This document shows positions 24,846 to 35,153 of a DNA stretch of 64,000 nt, piece by piece (position 1 is the stretch's first letter; each line of letters opens with the position of its first letter). Position numbers and translations under genes: made by a program. The notes beneath the pieces were generated by a model. That model had not been told where the DNA came from and did not search any database. It saw only the letters and a program-made list of their open reading frames with translations. Source of the stretch: Pseudopyrenochaeta lycopersici (taxonomy: Eukaryota > Ascomycota > Dothideomycetes > Pleosporales > Pseudopyrenochaetaceae); contig NHZP01000047.1 of the NCBI GenBank assembly GCA_003313425.1, positions 124,001 to 188,000 of the forward strand. Reading direction: 5' to 3'.

Positions 24846-26730
24846 ACACTCTTGCTATGCGACATATGAATGCAGGTTCGAAGCAAAAAGTACTTGTCAC
24901 AATACTACAAACACTACATGCTTGAAGAGCAATTTGACCTGGAGTGCATTAAGAGAATCAAGCCCCATCAGGTATATCCATTACATGCTTGGCTAATAGA
25001 GGAACTTCTCTACGAGCTACACACCTTGCAAAATATCAATGCGCCATTGTCGGATTACTGTGCGGAAAATTGGGACTACAGAAGTAAGTTATAAAAACAT
25101 TGCGTGCACGTTGCAGTCTTTAATCAGCACTTGCTAACGATGGAGCAAGTGTCAAGCGTCTACGCTCTCTGATTATTTTCTGCTACTACTGCTTTGATTT
25201 TTACTTTGCTGACCAAGTTACTGCCGTATAGGACGGCTGCAGGAATCACGCTTGAAGTTAGTCATGCATTGGCTTTCACCGCCGTCAAGATCACCGTTAT
25301 GTTGCTTTTGCTTTCTCGCCTTGCTCGCATGGTTATGTTAACTCTTGTTAACATGCAATCACAATACATCCGTCACGTCCGCAAAGATGGTCTGTGGATC
25401 CGAGCTATAGCCATATCGATCGAGACCAAAACTAGAAGCCAGATTGTAGAGGAAGCAGATGTACGGCTGGAGGAGTCATTGGCGATACGGGTGATCCCGG
25501 TGGAGGGGCTGATTGCCCAGTCATTCTCCTCAAGGCGAACAAATATCGGGCATAAAGAAGTCAGATTGAAGCTCGCGGTATGGAGAAAAAGGCCTTAAGA
25601 GTCCGCAGTCGCTGACCCAACAAGTGACTCCGACTTCCACCGACATCGACTCAGATCCCACACCCCATTATCACGAGTTGTGTTTTCTCTCCTCTCGGCC
25701 AGTCTGACTTGTGCGTACTGTTGTTCGGATGGGTCTTTTCCAATCCTTACAGTTCATATCCGTGCATGGATTTGTCACTGTACTACTCTTTTTGCATTAT
25801 TTTGTGACTGTATAATGGAAGAAGACAAGAGAATTCATGTTATTTTTCGATATAATATATAGCTTTGAGAATCTCCTGCCTTGCGACAGTTGCTAATATC
25901 ACTATCTACTGCTTATATTCGTCGTTGTGCGTCCTTCAGTCCCTTCCTACGCTTTGTGCCTGGTATTTGACAGGTTCGTTGTTGTTCAACTCCTCACATC
26001 TCTCACAGAGGGGTTTTGTACTCGTGCAGCAGTTTAATCGTCTTCGCGCCAATAACGGAAGTTTTCGCTTGCCATTAGGTTTTCGATTGTAGAAGGAGCT
26101 TGATTCAGTCAGCATGGTTTTACGAAACGACTTACAAAATCCTAATCCAACCCTTTCCCCCCTTCCGCCCTCCCCCCATTCCCCAACAAGATACTGTGAG
26201 TGGTATATAATATTCTATTATGAGTTGCTGGTTAATATCCAGCCAAGGAGGACCGGTGTTGCGAATGGAGAAGGCGCACAGTTTCAGCACGGTCAACGTT
26301 GACGTGAACTACAGGAAAATATTGCATATTGAATTCGGTCAGATTAAGTAAAAGAAAATCATAAGCAAGTGGACACAAAAAGCATCCAAGCACTTCGAGC
26401 ATATAAGCGTCCGACCGCGTTGTGCTCCTAATCTCCACAATGCGGCGTCCTATGAGTAGCAGCAGCTTTATTATGGTATACGATGACAGAGTCTAAAATA
26501 AATTCCATGTGTAGAGTCCTGTCTTTCTACACACATTCGCAATTCGTAATTCTGCCAGGTATCTCAAGCAACCGCACCACCGAGATGCATTCACATTGAA
26601 CATGGGGACTAGAAGCCGCATAAGACCACCAAGTATCTGCGATAATAGGTCGCGATTTTGTGCTACAAGTCTCGATAATGCAGTGCGAGTTTCCTGGAAT
26701 AAACCAGTCGGAGGGTCGAAGGGAAACCGA
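24846..26730. other. Convergent intergenic, 1.9 kb
   Basis: This stretch lies between the hydrolase-fold gene (+) and the dynamin-like gene (-). Short frames (24870-25094, 25194-25598) have no domain or supporting splice sites. An 8-bp perfect hairpin (ATGTTAAC-TCTT-GTTAACAT) lies at 25335-25354. No gene supported. Confidence 0.45.
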
Positions 26731-29719
26731 CTAGCGATGGGGAAGGCAATTCAAGGCGACATCCTTTATCTCCCCAGAGGGAGACACAGTGATGGATGGA
26801 TCAAAAGTAGTAGAAGCAAAGCCACTCATGCCGGATCCATTTGGCATATTGACAGATGAACTCCCTTGGTACTTCTGACGAAGCTCATACAGGCAAGTCA
26901 GACCTTTTAGGAGTGCATCCCTCTGGCAGATCAGTTCTTGGCGGCGTTTCTCACGTTCGGGAGATTCGGCGAGCAAGCGTTGGGCAATTCGGGGACCTAC
27001 AGTTGAGTTAGGTAAACAACAGGAGTACCAAGATAACGTAACTTGCCTTCCTTGTCATCATAGATGCAGAGCCCGCTCTCTAGCTCATCGCGCAACTGAG
27101 TCCGCAGCTGCTTGAAGAATTTGGATTCAATTCGCATGCAGACTGAATCATGTAAACGACGAGCGGCGATGTTATAGTACGATACGATGTCAGCGACCAG
27201 GTCAATCTCGTTCTTATAGGGTTCCTGAGCAACCAAGGCCGTCTTCTTTTCGTCCTTGCGAAATCTACTCAGTTCGGCTTCCGACAACTCTCGTCCATAG
27301 TGACTCTTAGCCTCAGTTACCAATACCTTGAAGCGAACACGGAGCCGATGTTCACTATAGATCTCGCGAACATTGGCTTTTTCACGGTTGAATTGGTCCT
27401 CGTAAAAGATGTATGGGCCTTCGCGCTCGTCATTCAGGCTCTCCGCAGCCATAGTCGTCTTTTGCTCATTGAGGTTATTCTTCAAAAGGTCGCCAACAAT
27501 TGACCAAGCGTTCTGGTACAGTTTTGATCCTTTCCACTCCTTGAAAGAGTTCTGGAAGAGGAAATGTATGCGCGCCACCAATTCCTTTTCTAGGGTATGG
27601 AAGAACACATCCATGGGGAGATGCCATTTATCAAATGCAGAGAGCATCATTGATTCCCTGACCTTGGGGTGTATCTGGCCGGGGACTTTGCTCTTGGAGC
27701 TCTGATTTACTTCTCTGGTGACTTCATCTAGCATGAACTTCTTCCTGAAGCGAGCAAAGCCTTCTGGTTGGGTTGCGGGGGTGTGAGAGGCATTTGCCCC
27801 AGACCCTGGGTGATACGTTAACGTTCTGACTGCTGGTTTTTTCGGCGTCATGAATGGCGATGGAGCTGGAGTTGCCGCTTCTCGTTTGCGCTTCTTGGTG
27901 GGGGTGTCTGGCGTGTTTGACATGGTTGCATTGTTGTCCTCACTGTTGTCATCTCCGGAATCGATGACGATTGATTCGTCTGCTGAATTACCAGACAAAG
28001 CGGACAAGAAGATGCCCTTATCTAGTGAGCCGCTGGTGGACATGGTAGGCTTCATGGCCACAAGAGCATCATTGAAAGCCCTCTGGAGCGCTTCCCAGGT
28101 GTTCATCCACGTGGTGTGCTCATGCTCACCCTCCATCTCATTACGGACAGCCACCGAAAAGCCCATAAGAATATCTGCGATGATTCTTATTGCGCTGTGT
28201 GATGGTGTTTCAGGAATTCCCTTGAGCTCGGTCTCAACATCCTCAAGGCGACTTGAGATTTGCTTGTGTATTGCTGGAAGAGAATCGAGAGTTTGCTTGG
28301 CAAGTTGCTTTGATAAGTACAATTGCAGGCGTAGAGTCCCAAATTGGGGTTGAAAGTGTTGGAGCGTTGTTGCCCATCGACCGGATGCGAAGAACTCGCG
28401 TTCTCTCGTACGCGCTTCGCGGTGCGTTAGACCTTGCTTGATCTCTCCTTTATCTAGGTTCTTGACGACGAAATATTCATGGCCAAGCTTGAAACGCTTT
28501 CCTTCAAGAATGTCGGCCAGGGTCTTATCAGGCGTGCCTGACGGAAGCAAATCCGGCTTGGTGAGAACGCCTGAGATTAGTCAGTTGATGGAGCTTGTTA
28601 TGTATGCAACACAACAACATACCGATGCAACGATCTGTTGCATTGTGCTGCCGGGCAAGACCTGCTGCTGTAGAGTTTGCAACATCTGTGCCAAGATCGC
28701 ATGTGACAAGAATCAAGGATCCTGGCTTTTTCACATACTCTGCAACCAAGTTCTGCACCAAAGGAACTGTGTGTGCTTCTTCCTCAGTCTCTGCCTGACT
28801 AATGATACCGGGGAGGTCGAAGAAGCTCAATGTGGGCAATCCAGGTTGCGTGATGTCGATGCGGACGAGATTCGGACTGAACTTGCTACGATATGTATCC
28901 TCCCTTGGCTCTGGTCCTGCCATGAAGATTTGAGGGCTCACAAGTGGGCTAAGAATGGCTGATTGAGCGCATCGAATATAGTACTCAAGCTCGGCTTGCG
29001 ATTCAGTCTCAGCAAATGGTATCTGCTGACTAGTCTGAACAGGTGTCCACCCAGGATATAGCTGCTGGGATCCATGCTTTCGTGGTCGCAAGTCTAAGAC
29101 ATAATCCAACTGCAGAGAAACCCTGGCCGACCAGCTGGCGTTTGGATTATCCGATGGCCGCATAGTGATGTAGAGGGGACAACAGGTGCAGGTTCCTGTG
29201 TCCCGTGGAGTCTTGATGCCAGAGATGGCCTCAATGACAGACGACTTACCGGTTGACTGTTGGCCTGCGAAAAAGGATTAGCATTGCTTACAACGATAGT
29301 TTTCGGCAAACGAACCTAAGACAATGCACCTGGGAATTGAAATATTGAGCTTCTGCAGGCCTAGCGTCTCCAATCTACTCATAGTTGCAATGGCCTCCTT
29401 GACATCTTGGCCAAGTGCTTCCACGTCATCAACAGCGGGCGTAATATGGCTCTGGTGGCCTATATGTCAAACATCAGCGCAATGCATTGGTCGATAGAAT
29501 AGAAGCGCACTCACCTTTGTGATCGCCAAGGTGCATGGGTTCAAGGCCATCATCCATGTGGGAAATATCATCTCGCGTCGAAGAGCACTCAGTCTGAAGT
29601 GGTGTAGAATACGTGTCGTCTCTGCTGCCAAGGTTGTTGGTCTCATCGACTGATACATCGAGAACGGTAGCGTTATCGCTAAGGCTAGGAGAAGGCATCC
29701 CGATAATGGGTTTCCGCAT
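26731..29719 (-). CDS. Dynamin-like large GTPase
   Basis: Predicted membrane-remodelling or antiviral-type GTPase of the dynamin superfamily. There are five exons, 29719-29515, 29459-29316, 29264-28623, 28570-27047 and 26996-26731, giving 926 aa. The GTPase motifs are G1 GQQSTGKSSV (about 117-126, made across intron 2), G3 DLPG and G4 TKPD (about 333, made across intron 3). Middle/stalk and GED-like C-terminal parts follow, with no PH domain or Pro-rich tail. A low-complexity insert at about 520-580 contains SIVIDSGDD, resembling a SUMO-interaction motif, and KKRKREA, resembling a nuclear localisation signal. The last intron (27046-26997) uses a GC donor (GCAAGT), and no GT donor gives the right phase. 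It is divergent from TIM17. The family contains several fungal paralogues unrelated to Vps1/Dnm1, and the cellular site is unknown. Confidence 0.87.
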
Positions 29720-30768
29720 TCTACCGCGGGCGGCAGGAGCAATAAGTGGTGATGCCTTTCAGGTTTCGCTGATGTGTTGGCCCAGATGGATGAGGTAAGT
29801 GAGGAAAAGAGAGTCGTTGCTGGCGCCAGAATTTGAGTAAGTAATCTAAGCGGGCTGCTTGATCTCTAGTGCAGAGTTCACCATTATTTTGGAGGTGAAG
29901 GCGGCTTCGATGAAGTGAGAGCTTGGAGGATCGCCGCTCACAGGCGATTATACACTCCTCATTGGTCAGAGCACAGGCTGGGGTAACGACGAATGCTTGC
30001 AGTGGGCTAGTATTGGAAGAAAAGCAGTGACTGCACTGGGGCTTCTGATAGAGGAAGGGGAGGGATTCTGAATCTGCGAGAGTGAGAAAAAGATAATTAG
30101 TGCAGCCTCTAATAGGTGCTTCAAAAGACTGTGTGCTTGACAGTCATTCACCTTTTGTGACAATCTTGAGTAGAAAATAAAAGTGTGATACTAGCCGCTA
30201 CATATGATGAATAAAAGATGGAGGTTCAAGGAGATCGAGGTCGACAGTGGCTTGTACTTGAGTGTAAATAAAAGCTAAGCGTGGGGAAAGCAGAGAGCGA
30301 TAGATGTGGCATTTTAAGCTTGCAAGATAGCCGGCCATTGTCAGTAGATTATCATTAAAGCCTGAATAAATGCCTCGAAAAAATTGTACGTCTCTCGCTT
30401 GAGCATAGCTTCCTGTATTGCTTGCTGTAATGGGTGTGCTCACTGTTGCCCAACAAGATGCAATGCAAGCTGTCCTCATCCTTTGTGTGTATCACAGTCG
30501 AGACTGCATATTGACTCAGTATGGATGGAGCTCGTCACAAAGATGATGGCAAGTCTTGGAATGGTGAAGCAATGTACGGAAGATACTTTGTGGACAAGGA
30601 TGTGATCTGGCTAATCCGAGGTTCTGCCGGCTAGTGCATGGGGGTGTGGGAAAAAGATTGAACCGCATCATCACCGTCGCTATCATCGGATACCCACGCC
30701 CCTGCCATCGTCTCGCCGCCTGCTGAATTTTATCGCCCATCTATTTCCCCTCACACACTCTTTATATA
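29720..30768. promoter_or_regulatory. Divergent promoter region, dynamin-like and TIM17
   Basis: About 1.05 kb between head-to-head genes. Small open frames (for example 30198-30479 minus) have no domain. A TATATAA-like run touches the TIM17 start codon and is too close to be its TATA box. Confidence 0.4.
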
Positions 30769-31361
30769 ATGGATCATTCGCGCGACCCGTGCCCCTGGGT
30801 CATCCTCAATGACTTTGGTGGTGCCTTTGCCATGGGCGTATGTTTCCGCTGAGCCTCGTCTTCCTATGCGTGTACTGACCCTCATCTAGGCCGTTGGCGG
30901 CGCAGTATGGCACGGTGTGAAAGGAGTTGGTGCCGTCCTCTCTCTCCTGCGACTACGCTCACAATACCTCTTAGTTCCGTAACTCGCCCTACGGTGAGCG
31001 CCGCATTGGCGCCATCACAGCGATCAAAGCCCGCGCACCCGTGCTTGGCGGCAACTTCGGCGTCTGGGGAGGTCTCTTCAACACATATGACTGCGCGGTC
31101 AAGGGAATACGGAAGAAGGAGGACCCATGGAATGCCATCATCGCAGGATTCTTCACCGGCGGCTCCCTCGCGGTACGAGGCGGATACAGGTCCATGCGGA
31201 ACGGTGCCATATCGTGTGCCATTCTATTAGCTGTCATCGAAGGCGTCTCAATTGGTTTCAACCGCATGATGGCCGACAATACGAGACTCGACGCTCCACC
31301 GCCTCCACCTACCGATGTCGGCGCAGGAGGGAGTGGCAGCAGCATGGCTGTAGCCGCATAA
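30769..31361 (+). CDS. tim17: Mitochondrial inner-membrane translocase subunit Tim17
   Basis: Core subunit of the TIM23 presequence translocase of the mitochondrial inner membrane. There are three exons, 30769-30837, 30890-30925 and 30975-31361, giving 163 aa. Both introns are short (52 and 49 nt) and phase 0. The splice gives [18 protein letters not shown] then [12 protein letters not shown] then [13 protein letters not shown], the very conserved Tim17 N-terminus. Later come [30 protein letters not shown] and IIAGFFTGG. There are four hydrophobic segments and a short Pro/Gly tail. The second donor, GTTGGT, is non-consensus but is the only one giving the conserved KGFRNSPYG join. Confidence 0.97.
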
Positions 31362-33244
31362 GAAGATTTCAATTCTCAACATGTACAATTTGGAGCGGAC
31401 AGTTATAATGCAAAAGACGGCGAGCATTGGGTTTGGACGATAGATAATGCTTGTTTGGGATATCTTGCATACACCGTACGCCAAACTTGGTAGCGGTCGG
31501 CGTTCGCACTCACCTCAGCTTTTGTGCTATACCTGTATCATACTATCGGCGTCGTCTGTACAACTAGCAGTGGAGTCTCTCAAGGGAGGCATGACCTTAT
31601 GGAAGCTTCTTACAACCCTCACTATGAATATTTATGCCATCTTTTTTTTTCATCGTTCAATAACGTTTGCTTGCTTCATATAGGGTCCAGACTTACAAGG
31701 AGATAGCTAACCGTGCTGGCCACTTCCTACAAGAGACGTGTGGAGGACCTGCCAAATGCCAAACATGCACTCCGTGTCCCAGATGGGGAAGTGTATAGTT
31801 GAAGCGCAACACCAAAGCAAAAGCCATATCCTCGCTTTCCAAACCAAACTAATACGTCGATCCCTCGTCAACCCATCGTACTTATGTTGTACGCCTTTGT
31901 GTGTCAGATCTACAGTTATTCACCGCCCATGGCTTTATCGCGATATACTACAGATAGGATCACATTAACTGGGAGGCAGACGATGACTAATAGGATCCAT
32001 TATCTGATAGAAGCGAGTTAGGCTTCATCGGGGATTGGCAAGTTACGTATGAATCTCGTTACCAGACAAGTCTGCTCAACATGCTGCAAATGTACCATTG
32101 TGACATCTTCACTGAAACGTCTAGCGATCGAGGCTAGGCGGTTCGTAGATTCCCCCTACTTCTTGTCCTATCCTGGTGCGTATGCTCTAACTTTGAAGAG
32201 AAATGGTAGAATAGGAGAGGGTCTGTCCTTAAAATGGATCGTGGCTAAGTATGGACAAAAGAAGCATGGCCTCGCGCTCTCGTCTAATTTGTCAGATTGC
32301 TCTTTTACTTCAATTCAGTCATTGATCACAGATTTTATACTTCAAATCGTCTTTGAATTCACACAACAGCTTTGCTGAAACATGGAAGCGTTAGTGTTCA
32401 TTTGGCGTTGCATGCTTTAAGTGCGCTCCAACCACAATGGTCTTGGTACTGGGATTTAGGGTCGCAGTCATTAATTACAAGTCTCTGTTTGATGTTTCGG
32501 AGCTCCTCAAGCAGGTAGGTGGATGTCGAATCACTTGACCACGAATATTACGCCCACAAGCTAGTTTCCATATACTTTCTCTGTGCTTATTTAGCGCCCA
32601 GGCAGATCATCCGCTGCGTGGCAACAATGATATCATGTCTGTCTTCACCCTCCATGACAATAAGTGCTAGGGTTGCCACTCGATTAAGTCAGTGAATACA
32701 GGCCATTTTTAACCTGCTGCTCTTTCTGCCTATTAAAACATAATGTTGTGCCGCCGCTGCTGTCGTTAACCTCATAGTGTCGCTTGTTGTCTCTCAATAC
32801 CTAGTGAGTGGCCAGCAAACCTTGAATTCTCTTACCCGCAGGCCCTTCCTGTTGACTGTCAGCCAGCAATAGACTCTATGCTCTTATCGAGCTGCCGCAG
32901 CAGACACCCCACTCCGTCTTCCCCATTACTACTCAATCTTGTGACCTCCAAAAACATATGCGCGACCACAAGTGCTCAACTTTGTCATCAATCCCCTCCA
33001 CTATACATAACGACACATTCATGGCTAGCCCTGCTTCTTACTCCGGCCCACGATACCAACATTTCTAAATCTTTTTACCATCAGGACCATCTTTCTGTGG
33101 TTTAGAAGCTCAAGGTTTCAGATTAATAACCGTGGTAAACTTAGAGGCCCATTTAGAGACGCAGGTAGCTTATTGGCATCGTGTGAGCTTCTAGTATCCA
33201 GCCTTTCAGAAGCTTGAGCGCCAGGCTGGGTCTATTTAATCTTA
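31362..33244. other. Gene-poor stretch, left part
   Basis: About 1.9 kb with no supported gene. It includes a T9 tract at 31642-31650. At 33021 an ATG opens a 15-codon frame (MASPASYSGPRYQHF) preceded by a CT-rich leader-like stretch. It could be a decayed first exon of the orphan gene that follows, since no GT donor exists before its stop. This is speculative. Confidence 0.35.
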
Positions 33245-33512
33245 AGATCCACTTAATCTACTCTCCAGTCCTGAATATCCCATAGCTGAGGAGGACTTCC
33301 TACTCGGCTCATTCTCGCCTGCATTTCAACAATACGCATATGCGCTAGACAGTGTCGACTCTCTTCACGACGCACAGCTTGATACGCTCCGTGCGCAGTG
33401 CGATCAGCACTCAGACCTCACCGCATCTCAACAGCTATATTGGCATAACCGTAGTGAAGCTGTACGGCCTAAACTTCTACGCCGTCTATACATGCTGGCC
33501 GTTACCATCTAG
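33245..33512 (+). pseudogene. Open stretch in frame with the downstream orphan gene, ended by one TAG
   Basis: An 89-codon open frame (ending LLRRLYMLAVTI) has protein-like composition (SFSPAFQQYAYALDSVDSLH) and possibly begins at an acceptor CTCTCCAG near 33270. The TAG at 33510-33512 lies in the same frame as, and two codons before, the ATG of the 544-aa ORF. Sequence shows the shared frame directly. That the two were once one protein, split by CAG to TAG, is inference. A CpA to TpA change would fit repeat-induced point mutation. The alternative is that this is the 3' end of a separate, decayed gene. Confidence 0.4.
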
Positions 33513-33518
33513 TTCAGC

Positions 33519-35153
33519 ATGAGCTTCGAATGTCCCTTGCCAATCCAAGAGTTCGCCGTCTTCAAACCCCAAATCGACGAGCTTACCCCTGGGGCTCATC
33601 CCAGTGGCAATGGAACTCGCCTTGAGTCGAGTGGTGATGATATTCCGATCATGACCCACCACAAGCTTTGCGAATCTTCTAAAGCGAAGGATAATATCAC
33701 CGACTTAGGCGAATTAGGCGCTGTCCCCGAGGACGACTGTGATTCTGCAGGCCATACAAAACGCAACGGTTCTCTCTCTCCTCGCATAAAGAAACTCTCC
33801 ACAAACAATGTCGACAAGGGACACAAGAAGCCCGGTCCACGGCCTTGGGCGGCAAAACCTATCTTGAAAAGTGACATGGCTGCCAAGAAATTAATCATTC
33901 GCGAGATTGAGGGTCATTGGGGTCGTGATTTCATCAAGTCTTTTATTCCAAAATGTCACCACCCTCTCGTCAAGCGTGGAAAACATGGCAAGCGTGCCGT
34001 TCACCGCGACCACGAGTCCGATCCCAAAAAGTGGCTGCCATCTGTTCTGAAGGCCATCCTCATGATTGCTAAGCTCACTGACAATAAAAAGTGGTTGAAA
34101 GACGCTATGAACGACGTCGTTCGCTACCGCATCAAGCACACTGGCAACCGCAAGCCCCAGCTTGTCACAACTGACTTCGATGTCATCGAAGATATGCTTG
34201 TGAAGCAGTGGGCCGTCCCTTACGCCTTCGAGATTCGCTATAAGCATTTACTGGTGAATCGTAAGGACCTGGAAGAGACTGACGAGGATATTGATCATAT
34301 TCTTCAGACTGGCTCTGGCCACGGTGACGGTGATAGCGAGAATGATAATGACACCAATGATGATAGCGTGGAACATCAAGAAGTTGAGAACAATGAGGAC
34401 GAGAACGACAGAAATGACAGCAAAAGCCCAGGCAATTGTGGCATCACAAAGAACCACCCCCAATCCATGGGCAACACCAAGTCATGTCATCCACATCATG
34501 CTTCTATTCTTCAAATTCAACAGAGCAAGCACCAGAAGCCATCCAAGCCGACCCCAGACAAACCACCACCGTCGTATCAAGAACAAGACATTTGCGGCTA
34601 CGGCTCACATAAACTTAGTTTTACTCCGCTTCCGTTAGATCCCTGGGATTGCTCTATGCCAGTATATGGTGCCTCGGAAGGCTACGTAGGCTATGGTGGT
34701 GGGTATGATGGTTACAGGAGTTCTCAATATACTATCAAGCAGGAGCGTCAGCATTCTCGGCTGCCTCTACATCGTATTGTATACACTCCTCACAATCCCA
34801 TGAGTACTATGCCTAATATACCCTACTCCGAACACACTAGTCGCACAGGCAGTTTTGGCACCAACCTGCACATCCCCAACGGCTATGAGCAGATTCCGTC
34901 TGCTATCATGTGTGGTCTGGATATACAGGGTCTTCCGAACACCTATCAAACTGGCATCCGGAGCAAGATCAAACGCGAGTCCCCGGCTTCTGACGAGCAC
35001 ATAACATCTTTGGACGATTTCGAGAGCCACGTGAATGAATTTAGTCTAGAAGACGATGCAAATGAAGTTGACATTGAGCTTGAGACGGCAGAGCTTGAAT
35101 TGAAAATTGCACGTCTTCGAGCTAAGAAAGCAGCCATGAAAAAATTCAAGTAG
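33519..35153 (+). CDS. Orphan protein with central basic helical domain and C-terminal coiled coil
   Basis: 544 aa, intronless, family not recognised. Residues 1-95 are polar. A basic, helix-rich block lies at about 105-250 (KKPGPRPWAAKP, HWGRDFIKSFIPKCHHPLV, KWLPSVLKAILMIAKLTDNKKWL) and could bind nucleic acid or protein. An Asp/Asn/Glu-rich acidic tract follows at about 253-308, then Pro/Gly/Tyr-rich disorder (GYVGYGGGYDGY). Two short lysine motifs, IKQE and IKRE, resemble SUMO-acceptor sites. The final 30 residues form a charged coiled coil (ELETAELELKIARLRAKKAAMKKF). The gene sits alone in a gene-poor 7.6-kb stretch and may be the truncated 3' part of a longer gene (see the preceding entry). 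Whether it is expressed is unknown. Confidence 0.55.
   Translation: MSFECPLPIQEFAVFKPQIDELTPGAHPSGNGTRLESSGDDIPIMTHHKLCESSKAKDNITDLGELGAVPEDDCDSAGHTKRNGSLSPRIKKLSTNNVDKGHKKPGPRPWAAKPILKSDMAAKKLIIREIEGHWGRDFIKSFIPKCHHPLVKRGKHGKRAVHRDHESDPKKWLPSVLKAILMIAKLTDNKKWLKDAMNDVVRYRIKHTGNRKPQLVTTDFDVIEDMLVKQWAVPYAFEIRYKHLLVNRKDLEETDEDIDHILQTGSGHGDGDSENDNDTNDDSVEHQEVENNEDENDRNDSKSPGNCGITKNHPQSMGNTKSCHPHHASILQIQQSKHQKPSKPTPDKPPPSYQEQDICGYGSHKLSFTPLPLDPWDCSMPVYGASEGYVGYGGGYDGYRSSQYTIKQERQHSRLPLHRIVYTPHNPMSTMPNIPYSEHTSRTGSFGTNLHIPNGYEQIPSAIMCGLDIQGLPNTYQTGIRSKIKRESPASDEHITSLDDFESHVNEFSLEDDANEVDIELETAELELKIARLRAKKAAMKKFK

Noticed and set aside
30763..30769. TATATAA directly before the TIM17 ATG
   Set aside because: A TATA box here would place transcription starts inside the coding region and remove the conserved N-terminus.
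33504..33521. Programmed stop-codon readthrough at the TAG before the orphan ORF
   Set aside because: The known fungal readthrough context is TGA followed by CTA; here it is TAG TTC, so a mutation or separate gene is more likely.
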